Below are positions 53,509 to 62,043 of a stretch of DNA of 64,000 nt, in pieces (the first letter of the stretch is position 1; every line of letters starts with the position of its first letter). Origin of the DNA: Actinomycetes bacterium. Its GTDB lineage: Bacteria; Actinomycetota; Acidimicrobiia; Acidimicrobiales; RAAP-2. The position numbers and the translations under genes were made by a program. The notes beneath the pieces are model-generated. The model ran no database searches and had not been told where the DNA came from. It saw nothing but the letters and a program-made list of their open reading frames with translations. The stretch lies in NCBI GenBank assembly GCA_021777285.1, contig JAJYDR010000002.1, positions 1-64,000 of the forward strand, read 5' to 3'.

Positions 53509-56107
53509 CCAGCCCACTGACGCGCCACTGGTCGTCCTGGACGGGATGTCACTGGCGTTCCGGGCGTTCTTCGCCCTCTCGCCCGAGATCGCGACCTCCA
53601 ACGGCGTCGTGACCAACGCGCTGCACGGCTTTGCGGCCATGCTGCACTCACTCGTGCGCAGCCAGCGTCCCCGGGCCCTTGCGGTCGCCTTCGACCTGCC
53701 CGGGGGCACGTTCCGCGACGCGATGAGCGAGGACTACAAGGGCGGCCGCGCGGCGACGCCCCCGGAACTCGAGCCGCAGTTCGGCTTCATCCGCTCGCTC
53801 TGTGAGGCCCTGCACATCCCCGTGCTCGCCGTGCCGGGCTTCGAGGCCGACGACGTGCTCGCGACACTGGCGACCTGGGGTCGCGAGCAGTGCATCGCCG
53901 TCACCGTGGTCACGGGCGATCGCGACACCTTCCAGCTGGTGGAGGACCCCTTCATCAAGGTGCTCTACAACCGGCGCGGGGTCTCGGACTACTCGCTCTA
54001 TGACGAGGCGGGCATCGTCGAGCGCTGCGGCGTCGAGCCGGCGCGCTACCCACTCCTCGCCGCGCTGCGCGGGGACCCCTCGGACAACCTGCCCGGCGTG
54101 CCCGGGGTGGGCGAGAAGACCGCCGCGAAGTTGCTCGCGCAGTACCGCGACTTCGACGAGCTCTACCAGCACCTCGACGAGCTGACCCCCAAATTGCGCG
54201 AGAACCTGGGCGCCTTCGAGGAGCGGGCGCGCAACAACGAGCGGGTGATGCGCCTCGTGCGCGACGTGCCGATCGAGATCGTGCTCGACGAGCTCACCCT
54301 GGGGGGCTGGAACCACGCCGACGCACTGGCCTTCTTCGACCGCTTCGAGATGAAGGCGATGCGCAACCGCTTCGACCAACTGATGTCCGAGGGACTGCTC
54401 GGCGAGGGCGACGAGGCGCCGTCGGTCGCCCCGCCCCACGTGCCCGCGGCGATGGCCTGGACCGACGCGGCCACCGCCGAGGTCATGGCCGCCGCGTCGC
54501 TGCTGGTGGCCTTTGACGACCAGTTCGTGGCGGTGGGCGACCACCATCGGGGCCTCGTCGCGGTGGCGACCTGGGACGAGTTCTTCGAGCACTACCGCGG
54601 CCAGTACGTCGCGGGCCACGACGTGAAGTCCCTGCTGCGCCGGGCCGTCGACCGGGGGATCGCGATCGCCAGTCCGATCGACGACACGGCGATCATGGCC
54701 TTCCTCGTGGACTCGGTGAGCGGCCGCTACGCGTTCGACGACCTGACGCTCAAGTACCTGGGCGTCGCGAGCGCACCGGCGGCGCCGACCCTCTTTGGCG
54801 CGATCGACGGCGCGCACCTGCGCGGCGACCTCGCGCGCGTCGCCCAGCTCATCGAGGTGCTGCGCGAAGAGATCGTCACCTGGGAGCTCGGCTACGTCTA
54901 CGAGTCGATCGAGCTGCCCCTGGTGGCGGTGCTCGCGCGGATGGAGTCGCGCGGGGTGCGCGTGGACGTGGAGCTGCTGCGCACGATCTTCCAGGAGTTC
55001 AGTGCCGAGGCGCAGCTGCTCGACGCGTCCATTCAAGACGTCGTGGGCCACCCGTTCAAGCTCAACTCGCCCCAGCAACTCCAGACGGTTCTCTTTGACG
55101 AGCTGGGCCTCACCGCGGTCAAGAAGATCAAGTCGGGCTACTCGACCGACGCCGCCAGTCTCGAGGCGATCGTGGACGAGCACCGGGTCGTGCCCATGAT
55201 CCTGCGCTACCGCGAGGTGGAGAAGTTGCGCAGCACCTACGGCGCGCCGCTCATCGACAGCGTCGGGGCCGACGGGCGGATCCACGCGGTCTTCCAGCAG
55301 ACCGTCGCGAGGACCGGCCGACTGTCCTCGGAGAACCCGAACCTGCACAACATCCCCGTGCGAAGCGACGAGGGCCGGCGCCTGCGCTACGCCTTCGTGC
55401 CCGCCGCGGGCTGGCAGCTCGCGGTCGCTGACTACAACCAGATCGAGCTGCGCATCCTCGCGCACCTCTCCCAGGACGAGGGATTGCTCGGCGCCTTCGC
55501 GGCTGGCGAGGACGTCCACCGCGCGATCGCGAGCTCGGTCTTTGGCGTCGAGCCGGCTGCGGTGACCCACGAGCAGCGCGAGCAGGCCAAGGCCGTCTCT
55601 TACGGCCTCGCCTACGGCATGGAGGCCTTCGGGCTCAGCCAGCGGCTCGGTCTCACGGTCGCCAACGCACGCGCGATCATGGACCGGTACTTCGAGGGAT
55701 TCCCGACCCTGCGCCACTACATGGACGAGACGGTGCGCGAGATCCGCGACCGGGGCTACTCGCGCACCGAACTGGGCCGGATCCGGCCGTTCCCCGACCT
55801 CGCGACCGCGACCGGGCCCCAGCGCCAGGCGGCCGAGCGCCAGGCAATGAACGCGGGCATCCAGGGCCTGGCGGCCGACGTCTTCAAGTCCGCGCTCGTG
55901 CGCCTCGACGAGTTCTTGCGCGACGGCGCCCACGAGGCCCGACTCATCCTGCAGGTCCACGACGAGGTCCTGGTCGAGGCGCCGCCCGAGGAGCGCGACG
56001 AGGTCGGTGCGGTCATTCTCGACGCCCTGATCAACGCGGCCGCGCTGACGGTGCCGCTTGACGTCTCCCTGCACTGGGGCGAGAACTGGGCGCAGGCCAA
56101 GGGCTAG
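53501..56107 (+). CDS. polA: DNA polymerase I
   Basis: This protein is about 868 residues. Residues 1-290 are the 5'-3' exonuclease (MLVDG-like VVLDGMSLAFRAFF, GFEADDVLATL, TGDRDTFQLV, GVPGVGEKTAAKLL). The 3'-5' exonuclease region lacks the DTE residues, so proofreading is lost, as in mycobacteria. The polymerase domain has motif A VADYNQIELRILAHLS, motif B QAKAVSYGLAYGME and motif C LQVHDEVLVE. The residue equal to E. coli Phe762 is Tyr (VSYG). GTG 53501 is preferred to GTG 53492; both overlap the regulator gene. Confidence 0.96.
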   Translation: MADQPTDAPLVVLDGMSLAFRAFFALSPEIATSNGVVTNALHGFAAMLHSLVRSQRPRALAVAFDLPGGTFRDAMSEDYKGGRAATPPELEPQFGFIRSLCEALHIPVLAVPGFEADDVLATLATWGREQCIAVTVVTGDRDTFQLVEDPFIKVLYNRRGVSDYSLYDEAGIVERCGVEPARYPLLAALRGDPSDNLPGVPGVGEKTAAKLLAQYRDFDELYQHLDELTPKLRENLGAFEERARNNERVMRLVRDVPIEIVLDELTLGGWNHADALAFFDRFEMKAMRNRFDQLMSEGLLGEGDEAPSVAPPHVPAAMAWTDAATAEVMAAASLLVAFDDQFVAVGDHHRGLVAVATWDEFFEHYRGQYVAGHDVKSLLRRAVDRGIAIASPIDDTAIMAFLVDSVSGRYAFDDLTLKYLGVASAPAAPTLFGAIDGAHLRGDLARVAQLIEVLREEIVTWELGYVYESIELPLVAVLARMESRGVRVDVELLRTIFQEFSAEAQLLDASIQDVVGHPFKLNSPQQLQTVLFDELGLTAVKKIKSGYSTDAASLEAIVDEHRVVPMILRYREVEKLRSTYGAPLIDSVGADGRIHAVFQQTVARTGRLSSENPNLHNIPVRSDEGRRLRYAFVPAAGWQLAVADYNQIELRILAHLSQDEGLLGAFAAGEDVHRAIASSVFGVEPAAVTHEQREQAKAVSYGLAYGMEAFGLSQRLGLTVANARAIMDRYFEGFPTLRHYMDETVREIRDRGYSRTELGRIRPFPDLATATGPQRQAAERQAMNAGIQGLAADVFKSALVRLDEFLRDGAHEARLILQVHDEVLVEAPPEERDEVGAVILDALINAAALTVPLDVSLHWGENWAQAKG

Positions 56108-56115
56108 CCCTCTGC

Positions 56116-56121
56116 TAGGAT
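56116..56121 (+). promoter_or_regulatory. Putative -10 of rpsA
   Basis: TAGGAT lies about 80 bases before the rpsA ATG. The leader (about 56128-56200) can form a short hairpin between gtcgg at 56127-56131 and ccgac further on. Autoregulation by S1 at its leader is known in E. coli, but here it is untested. Confidence 0.4.
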
Positions 56122-56200
56122 TGCGCGTCGGGTTAACGCCGGTAGTCCGACCCTCGTCGCCTAGTCAGGCCCCGGCGTGGCCATCGAAAAGGTAGTACCA

Positions 56201-57538
56201 ATGTCGGAAGGCTCCAGCCTCCTTTCCTCCCAGCCCATGGGAACCTTCGACGCCGAGGGAAACTACATTCCCCGCGTCATCACCGAAGACAACCTGGTCG
56301 GCACTGACCTGACGACCCTCGTCGGCAACAGCGTCCTCGAGTTCGACGACGGCGACCTCGTGAGTGGCATCGTCGTCAAGATCGACCACGACGAGGTGCT
56401 CCTGGACATCGGCTTCAAGTCCGAGGGCGTCATCCCCGCGCGCGAGCTCTCCATCCGCAACGACGCCGACCCCGCGGACATCGTGTCCCTGGGCGAGCGC
56501 ATCGAGTGCCTCGTCCTGCAGAAAGAGGACAAGGAGGGTCGCCTCGTCCTGTCCAAGAAGCGGGCCCAGTACGAGAAGGCCTGGGCGAATATCGAAGAGC
56601 TCAAGACCCGCGACGAGATCGTCAAGGGTGTCGTCATCGAGGTCGTCAAGGGCGGTCTCATCGTGGACATCGGCCTGCGCGGCTTCCTGCCCGCCTCGCT
56701 CGTCGAACTGCGCCGCGTGCGCGAGCTCCAGCCCTACATCGGCAAGACGGTCGAGGCCAAGATCATCGAGCTCGACCGCAACCGCAACAACGTCGTGCTG
56801 TCGCGGCGCGCGTGGCTCGAGGAGACCCAGAAGGAACAGCGCGGCGACTTCCTCAACAACCTCAAGCCGGGCGAGCGTCGCCACGGTGTCATCTCCTCGG
56901 TGGTCAACTTCGGTGCCTTCGTCGACCTCGGCGGCATGGATGGACTCATCCACGTCTCGGAGCTCTCCTGGAAGCACATCGACCACCCGAGCCAGGTCGT
57001 CGCGGTCGGCGACGAGGTCGACGTCGAGGTTTTGGACGTCGACTTCTCCAAGGAGCGCATCTCCCTGTCGCTCAAGGCGACCCAGTCCGACCCGTGGCAG
57101 GTCTTCGCCGACGGCCACGCCGTCGACCAGCTGGTCTACGGCCGGGTCACCAAGCTCGTGCCCTTCGGCGCTTTCATCCAGGTCGGCGACGGCATCGAGG
57201 GCCTCGTGCACATCTCGGAGATGGCCGCGCACCACGTGGACTCGCCCGACCAGGTCGTCACCGCCGGTGAGGAGCTCTGGGTCAAGATCATCGAGCTCGA
57301 CACCGCGCGCCGTCGCATCAGCCTGTCGATCAAGCAGGCGGCGGAAGGCGGCGAGGTCTCCGAGGAGTACCGCGAGGCCTTCGGCAGCCACGCCTACGAC
57401 AGCGAGGGCAACTACATCGGCGGCATCGAGTACGGCGAGTTCACGCCCGAGACCGAGGCGCAGGCCGCGTGGGCCGAGTACGCCACCGAGGCCACCCCGC
57501 GCGACGCGGCAGCCGGCGAGGCGCTCGCTGACGAGTAG
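56201..57538 (+). CDS. rpsA: 30S ribosomal protein S1
   Basis: This 445-residue protein has four S1/OB domains (about 50-120, 135-205, 220-290 and 305-375), for example GDLVSGIVVKIDHDEVLLDI, and RRHGVISSVVNFGAFVDLGG with GLIHVSELSW. It binds mRNA and helps initiation on leadered transcripts. It has four repeats as in other actinobacteria rather than six. A short motif near the N-terminus (DAEGNYI) recurs at the C-terminus (DSEGNYI). ATG 56201 is chosen because GAAAAGG precedes it; GTG 56177 is an alternative. Confidence 0.95.
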   Translation: MSEGSSLLSSQPMGTFDAEGNYIPRVITEDNLVGTDLTTLVGNSVLEFDDGDLVSGIVVKIDHDEVLLDIGFKSEGVIPARELSIRNDADPADIVSLGERIECLVLQKEDKEGRLVLSKKRAQYEKAWANIEELKTRDEIVKGVVIEVVKGGLIVDIGLRGFLPASLVELRRVRELQPYIGKTVEAKIIELDRNRNNVVLSRRAWLEETQKEQRGDFLNNLKPGERRHGVISSVVNFGAFVDLGGMDGLIHVSELSWKHIDHPSQVVAVGDEVDVEVLDVDFSKERISLSLKATQSDPWQVFADGHAVDQLVYGRVTKLVPFGAFIQVGDGIEGLVHISEMAAHHVDSPDQVVTAGEELWVKIIELDTARRRISLSIKQAAEGGEVSEEYREAFGSHAYDSEGNYIGGIEYGEFTPETEAQAAWAEYATEATPRDAAAGEALADE

Positions 57539-57555
57539 TCCGTTCTAGGAACGAC

Positions 57556-57590
57556 AACGAGGCGCCTGGGGAATCCCCAGGCGCCTCGTT
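57556..57590. terminator. Perfect 16-bp hairpin, likely bidirectional terminator
   Basis: aacgaggcgcctgggg (57556-57571) pairs perfectly with ccccaggcgcctcgtt (57575-57590) around a 3-base loop (aat). It sits between the ends of rpsA and the convergent ABC importer operon. There is no strong T-run on either side, so it may act as an intrinsic-like hairpin without U-tract, as is common in actinobacteria. Confidence 0.85.
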
Positions 57591-57593
57591 GCG

Positions 57594-58562
57594 TTACTGG
57601 GCGACGAAGGGGAAGTGGCAGGCGACCTGGTGGCCCGGCGCCACCTCGGTCAGCTCGGGTTCCTCGACCGCGCAGCGCTCGGTGGCGTAGGGGCAGCGCG
57701 TGCGGAACCGGCACCCGCTCGGCGGGTTGAGCGGGCTCGGCGGCTCGCCCTCGAGCGCGGCGCCCGCGACGGCGCTGTCGGGATCGGCTTCGAGCGCGGC
57801 CCCGAGGAGGAACTTCGTGTAGGGGTGCGCGGGCGCCTCGTAGAGCACGTCCGAGGGCCCGATCTCACAGATCCGTCCGAGGTACATCACGGCCACGCGG
57901 TCGCTGATGTTCTTCACGACCGCGAGGTCGTGGGCGATGAAGAGCAGGGTGAGGCCGTAGTCGTCCTTCAGGTCTTCGAGCAGGTTCAGGATCTGGGCCT
58001 GGACCGAGACGTCGAGGGCCGAGACCACCTCGTCACAGATCAGCAGCTTCGGACGCATGGCGAGGGCCCGGGCGATGGAGATGCGCTGGCACTGGCCGCC
58101 CGAGAACTGGCGCGCGTAGCGGTCGCCGTAGACCTCGGGGTCGATGCCGACCTGGTTCAACAGGTCCGTCACGAGCTCGTGGCGCTCGGCGCCCTTCACT
58201 GACTTCCAGGCGTCGAGGGGCTCGGCGACGATGTCGCGTACGCGCCGGCGGGGGTTGAGCGAGCTGATGGGGTCCTGGAAGATCATCTGCATGCGGGTGC
58301 GCGCGCGGCGAAGCGCGCGGCCCCGCTGGTGGGTGACGTCGATCCCGTCGAGCTCGACCGTGCCCGACGACGGGGTGACTATCTTCATGAGCGCCTTGCC
58401 GGTCGTGGACTTGCCACAGCCCGACTCGCCGACGAGGCCGAGGGTCTCGCCCTCGTAGACGTCAAAGCTCACCCCCGCGACGGCCGAGACGGCGTGGGCC
58501 CCCTTGCCGAAGGTGACCTCGAGGTCGGTGACCTTGAGCAGGGGCTGGCGCTCGTCGCTCAT
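57594..58562 (-). CDS. Oligopeptide/dipeptide ABC transporter ATPase (OppF/DppF type)
   Basis: This 322-residue ATPase has Walker A GESGCGKSTTG, Q-loop FQDPISSLNPRR, signature FSGGQCQRISIARAL, Walker B LLICDEVVSALD and H-loop FIAHDLAV. The C-terminal oligo_HPY zinc-type tail has SGCRFRTRCPYATERC. It energises peptide or nickel import with its partner. The ATG overlaps the upstream ATPase stop, and it is the last gene of a four-gene operon. Confidence 0.92.
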   Translation of the reverse strand: MSDERQPLLKVTDLEVTFGKGAHAVSAVAGVSFDVYEGETLGLVGESGCGKSTTGKALMKIVTPSSGTVELDGIDVTHQRGRALRRARTRMQMIFQDPISSLNPRRRVRDIVAEPLDAWKSVKGAERHELVTDLLNQVGIDPEVYGDRYARQFSGGQCQRISIARALAMRPKLLICDEVVSALDVSVQAQILNLLEDLKDDYGLTLLFIAHDLAVVKNISDRVAVMYLGRICEIGPSDVLYEAPAHPYTKFLLGAALEADPDSAVAGAALEGEPPSPLNPPSGCRFRTRCPYATERCAVEEPELTEVAPGHQVACHFPFVAQ

Positions 58563-59554
58563 CGCAGCGCCTCGGCGACCTCGGGCAACGGGTTCCAGCA
58601 GGCGAAGCGGTGGCCGGGCGCCGCCGCCTCGACCAGCACGGGCCGCTCGGTGTGGCACTGCTCGGTCGCGTAGGCACAGCGCGGCGCGAACGCGCAGCCC
58701 ACCTGGGCCGTCGCGAGGTTCGGCGGCCGGCCCGGGATGACCGCGAGGCGCGTGTGGGGGGCGTTTGACACCTTGGGCGAGCTCTGCAGCAGCGCGCGGG
58801 TGTAGGGCATGCGGTGGTGGTAAAAGACGTCGCGGGTGTCGCCCATCTCCACGATCCGCCCGGCGTACATGACGATGATGCGCGACGCGCGCGTCGCCAC
58901 CACGCCGAGGTCGTGGGTGATCAGGATCACCGACATGGCGAGCTGCTGCTTGAGCGAGTCGAGCAGGTTGAGGATCTGGGCCTGGATCGTCACGTCGAGC
59001 CCGGTCGTCGGCTCGTCGGCGATCAGCAGCTTGGGCGAGCACGCGAGGGCCGCCGCGATCACGACGCGCTGGCGCATCCCGCCCGAGAACTCGGTGGGGT
59101 AGGCCCGGTAGCGCGATTCGGCCGACGGGATCCCCACCATGGTCAAGAGCTCGATCGCACGGGCCCGCGCGGCGTGGCGGTCCATGCCCAGGCGCACCCG
59201 CAGCGTCTCGTCGATCTGCTTGCCGATGCGCATGACCGGGTTGAGCGAGGTCATCGGGTCCTGAAAGACCATGGCGACCTCGGTCGCCCACAGTGCGCGC
59301 ATCGCGCGCTCGCTGGCGCCGACCACCTCGTGGCCGTTGAGCAGGACCGATCCCGTGACCTCGACGTTGGTGCGCGGCTGCAGGCCCATGATCGTGCGCG
59401 CGAGGACGGTCTTGCCCGAGCCGGACTCGCCCACGATGCCCAAAGTCTCGTTGGCCCCGAGGTCGAAGCTGACCCCGCCGACGGCCTGCACCGCGCCGGC
59501 CACGGTGCGAAAAGTCGTGCGCAGGTCGCGCACCTCGAGCAGGCGGTCGCTCAC
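58559..59554 (-). CDS. Oligopeptide/dipeptide ABC transporter ATPase (OppD/DppD type)
   Basis: This 331-residue ATPase has Walker [13 protein letters not shown]-loop [13 protein letters not shown], signature [15 protein letters not shown], Walker [13 protein letters not shown] and H-loop LITHDLGVV. The C-terminal tail has [17 protein letters not shown] 59554 overlaps the stop of the permease gene upstream. It pairs with the following OppF-type ATPase. Confidence 0.92.
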   Translation of the reverse strand: MSDRLLEVRDLRTTFRTVAGAVQAVGGVSFDLGANETLGIVGESGSGKTVLARTIMGLQPRTNVEVTGSVLLNGHEVVGASERAMRALWATEVAMVFQDPMTSLNPVMRIGKQIDETLRVRLGMDRHAARARAIELLTMVGIPSAESRYRAYPTEFSGGMRQRVVIAAALACSPKLLIADEPTTGLDVTIQAQILNLLDSLKQQLAMSVILITHDLGVVATRASRIIVMYAGRIVEMGDTRDVFYHHRMPYTRALLQSSPKVSNAPHTRLAVIPGRPPNLATAQVGCAFAPRCAYATEQCHTERPVLVEAAAPGHRFACWNPLPEVAEALR

Positions 59555-60414
59555 AGCTTCACCTCGGTGACGTCGAAGTAGGTACGCAGGCGGTCGCCGA
59601 TGAAGTTGAGACAGAGTAGGAACAGGCACAGTGCCAGCGAGGGGAAGATGACGAGCCACGGGTTCTGGGCCATGACGGTGCGCGCTTCGTTGATCATGTT
59701 GCCCCAGGACGGGGTCGGCGGGTTCACCGAGAGCCCGAGGAAGGCGAGTGCCCCCTCGAGGGTCACCACCGTCGCGACGCCGATGAGCAAGAACGACACC
59801 GCGATCGGGGCGATGTTGGGCAGGAGCTCGCGAAAGAGGATGCGCCGGTCGGTGGATCCCTGGACCTTGGCGGCGATCACGTAGTCCTTGGAGGCGATGG
59901 CGAGAGTCGCGCTGCGGATGACCCGGTACACCAGGGGCACCGAGGCGAGCCCGATGACGACGATGATCTTGAGCAGGGTCCGCGGCGTCCAGAAGGAGAT
60001 CACCGCGATCACCGCGATGATCGCGGGGAAGGCGAGCAGGACGTACATCACGGCAGTGAGGATCCCGTCGAGGCGGCCGCGCCGATAGGCGGCGAGCATG
60101 CCGAGCGGCATCCCGATGCCAAAGCCGATGACCATAGCGCCGCTGCCGACTGCGAGGGAGACCCGCGACCCGAAGACGACGCGCGAGAGGATGTCCCGGC
60201 CAAGGTCGTCGGTGCCGAGCAGGTGCTGCAGCGACGGACCGGCGTTGATGACGTTGTAGTTCTGATACAGCGGGTTCACGAGCGGCAGGAGGTTGGCGAA
60301 GATCGCCGCCAGCACGTTGATCGCGAGCCAGCCCACGCAGATCCAGAAGAGCGGCCCGAGGCGCTGCGCGCGAAGCGGCTCGAGGTCCGTCGCCTCGTCG
60401 AGTCGGTCACTCAC
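59551..60414 (-). CDS. Oligopeptide/dipeptide ABC transporter permease (OppC/DppC type)
   Basis: This 287-residue permease has an N-terminal helix, then HLLGTDDLGRDILSRVVFGSR, the family signature at the start of the transport domain. The EAA loop is KDYVIAAKVQGSTDRRILFRE, followed by LEGALAFLGLSVNPPTPSWG. It forms the membrane channel with the OppB-type protein. It overlaps both neighbours by 4-8 bases. Confidence 0.92.
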   Translation of the reverse strand: MSDRLDEATDLEPLRAQRLGPLFWICVGWLAINVLAAIFANLLPLVNPLYQNYNVINAGPSLQHLLGTDDLGRDILSRVVFGSRVSLAVGSGAMVIGFGIGMPLGMLAAYRRGRLDGILTAVMYVLLAFPAIIAVIAVISFWTPRTLLKIIVVIGLASVPLVYRVIRSATLAIASKDYVIAAKVQGSTDRRILFRELLPNIAPIAVSFLLIGVATVVTLEGALAFLGLSVNPPTPSWGNMINEARTVMAQNPWLVIFPSLALCLFLLCLNFIGDRLRTYFDVTEVKL

Positions 60415-61357
60415 GGCTGATCCTCGGGTCCACGACGCTCGTGAGGAAGTCGAAGAAGAAGTTGATCACCACGACGCCCACCGACACGACGAGCACGATG
60501 CCCTGGACGAGCAGGTAGTCGCTGCTCGCGATCGCCGAGATCAGGGTGTAGCCGAGACCCGGAATCCCGAGCAGGTACTGCACGACGAAGCCCCCGGCGA
60601 GCAGGCCGCCGATGTTCACCCCGGCGGTGCCGAGCAGCGCGACCGACGACGGGCGAAAGGCGTGGCGCCACATGATGCGCCGCTGGCTGAGGCCCTTGGA
60701 GCGGGCCATCGTGATGAACTCCTCCTGGAGCGTCGCGATCATGTCACTGCGCAGCACGCGAAAGTAGAGCACGAAGCTCGCCGTCGCGAGCGTGATCGAG
60801 GGCAGCGCCATGCTGGTGAGGTTGACCCGCCAGTTGGACAGCAGGGGCACGAAGGACGAGGGCCCGGTGTTGGCCACGCCCAGCTTGATCGAGACGACGA
60901 GAACGAGCACCACGATGATGATGAACGGGGGGATCGACAGCAGGGTGAAGCTGCCGGCGCTGAGGAACCGGTCGAGCAGGCCGTTGGGCTTGCGCGCCGA
61001 GCGCATCGCCAGGGGGATCGCGGCGGCGAAGGCGAGGATCTGGCTGAGCACGATCAGCTCGAGGTCGATGGGGTAGGCGGCGCGAATCGTGGACGCCACC
61101 GAGGTCTGGGAGATGAACGACGTGCCGAGGTTGCCATGCAGCACGTGGCCGATCCAGACGAAATACTGCTCGATGATGGGCTTGTTGAGCCCCAGCTGCT
61201 TGTAGAGGGCGGCGCGGTTGGCCGGGCTCGCACCGGTGCCCAGGATGACCGTCGCGGGGTCCCCGGGGAGCAAGTGGATCAGGTAAAAGCTGCCGACCGA
61301 GATGATGAAGACGATGCCGACGAGCGTGACGAGTCGCCGCAACACGTACTTCAGCAC
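60407..61357 (-). CDS. Oligopeptide/dipeptide ABC transporter permease (OppB/DppB type)
   Basis: This 316-residue permease has KYVLRRLVTLVGIVFIISVGSFYL as first helix (in two parts), HLLPGDPA, and the EAA loop EEFITMARSKGLSQRRIMWRH. The C-terminal region is GLLAGGFVVQYLLGIPGLG. GTG 61357 has AAGGGGGG just upstream, and TATTGT at 61389-61384 may be the -10. It is the first gene of the operon, and no substrate-binding protein gene accompanies it. Confidence 0.92.
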   Translation of the reverse strand: MLKYVLRRLVTLVGIVFIISVGSFYLIHLLPGDPATVILGTGASPANRAALYKQLGLNKPIIEQYFVWIGHVLHGNLGTSFISQTSVASTIRAAYPIDLELIVLSQILAFAAAIPLAMRSARKPNGLLDRFLSAGSFTLLSIPPFIIIVVLVLVVSIKLGVANTGPSSFVPLLSNWRVNLTSMALPSITLATASFVLYFRVLRSDMIATLQEEFITMARSKGLSQRRIMWRHAFRPSSVALLGTAGVNIGGLLAGGFVVQYLLGIPGLGYTLISAIASSDYLLVQGIVLVVSVGVVVINFFFDFLTSVVDPRISRE

Positions 61358-61440
61358 GCCGGTCCCCCCTTCTGCTTGGTAGGACAATAGCGAACGCCGT
61401 GACGGGCCTGGCGGCACGCGCCGGTGTCACACCCGGTGAC

Positions 61441-61446
61441 TACCGT
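61441..61446 (+). promoter_or_regulatory. Leaderless -10 of coaE-uvrB
   Basis: TACCGT is followed by 6 bases and the coaE GTG at 61453. Confidence 0.5.
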
Positions 61447-61452
61447 GGAGCG

Positions 61453-62043
61453 GTGGAGATTATCGGCGTCGCCGGCGGCATCGGCGCGGGCAAGAGTACG
61501 GTCACGGAGTACCTGGAACGCCGTGGATTTCCGGTGATCGACGCCGACGACGTGGCCCGCCACGTCGTCGAACCCAACCGCCCGGCGTGGCGCGCGCTGC
61601 GCGACGCCTTGGGCGACGCCGTGCTCGCTCCCGACGGGCGCATCGACCGAGCGTTCCTCGCCGAGGTGGTCTTTCACGACCGCAGCGCCCTGGAACGGCT
61701 AAATCGGATCACTCACGGCCAGATCGGCGCCGAGATCCGAGACCGGCTCGACCACGTGTCGGGCCCGGCGGTCTTCGTGGCGCTGCCACTCTTTCGGCCC
61801 GAGCACCGGGCGATCTTTGCCATGACGCGGGTGTGGGGGGTGTTCGCGTCCTTCGAGGTCGCGCTGGCCCGACTGGTCGGCTCACGGGGCCTCGACGAGC
61901 GCGACGCGCGGGCCCGGCTCGAGGCCCAGCCGTCCAACGACGAACGCCTCGCCGACGTGGATGACGCCATCTGGAACGAGGGCACCAAGGCCGAGCTCTA
62001 CGCACGCGTCGACGAGTTGCTCGCCGCTCGGGGGCTCGCGTGA
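61453..62043 (+). CDS. coaE: Dephospho-CoA kinase
   Basis: This 196-residue P-loop kinase does the last step of coenzyme A synthesis. It has [32 protein letters not shown], and a C-terminal [23 protein letters not shown]. Mycobacterial CoaE carries a second UPF0157-like domain, which is absent here. The stop overlaps the uvrB start (GTGA), so the two genes are coupled. Confidence 0.94.
   Translation: MEIIGVAGGIGAGKSTVTEYLERRGFPVIDADDVARHVVEPNRPAWRALRDALGDAVLAPDGRIDRAFLAEVVFHDRSALERLNRITHGQIGAEIRDRLDHVSGPAVFVALPLFRPEHRAIFAMTRVWGVFASFEVALARLVGSRGLDERDARARLEAQPSNDERLADVDDAIWNEGTKAELYARVDELLAARGLA

Noticed and set aside
56127..56200. Riboswitch or structured leader before rpsA
   Set aside because: Only a 5-bp stem could be found, and no known riboswitch pattern is recognisable.
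61370..61453. Possible SOS box before coaE-uvrB
   Set aside because: gaacgcc near 61392 has no matching GTTC half-site at the right distance.
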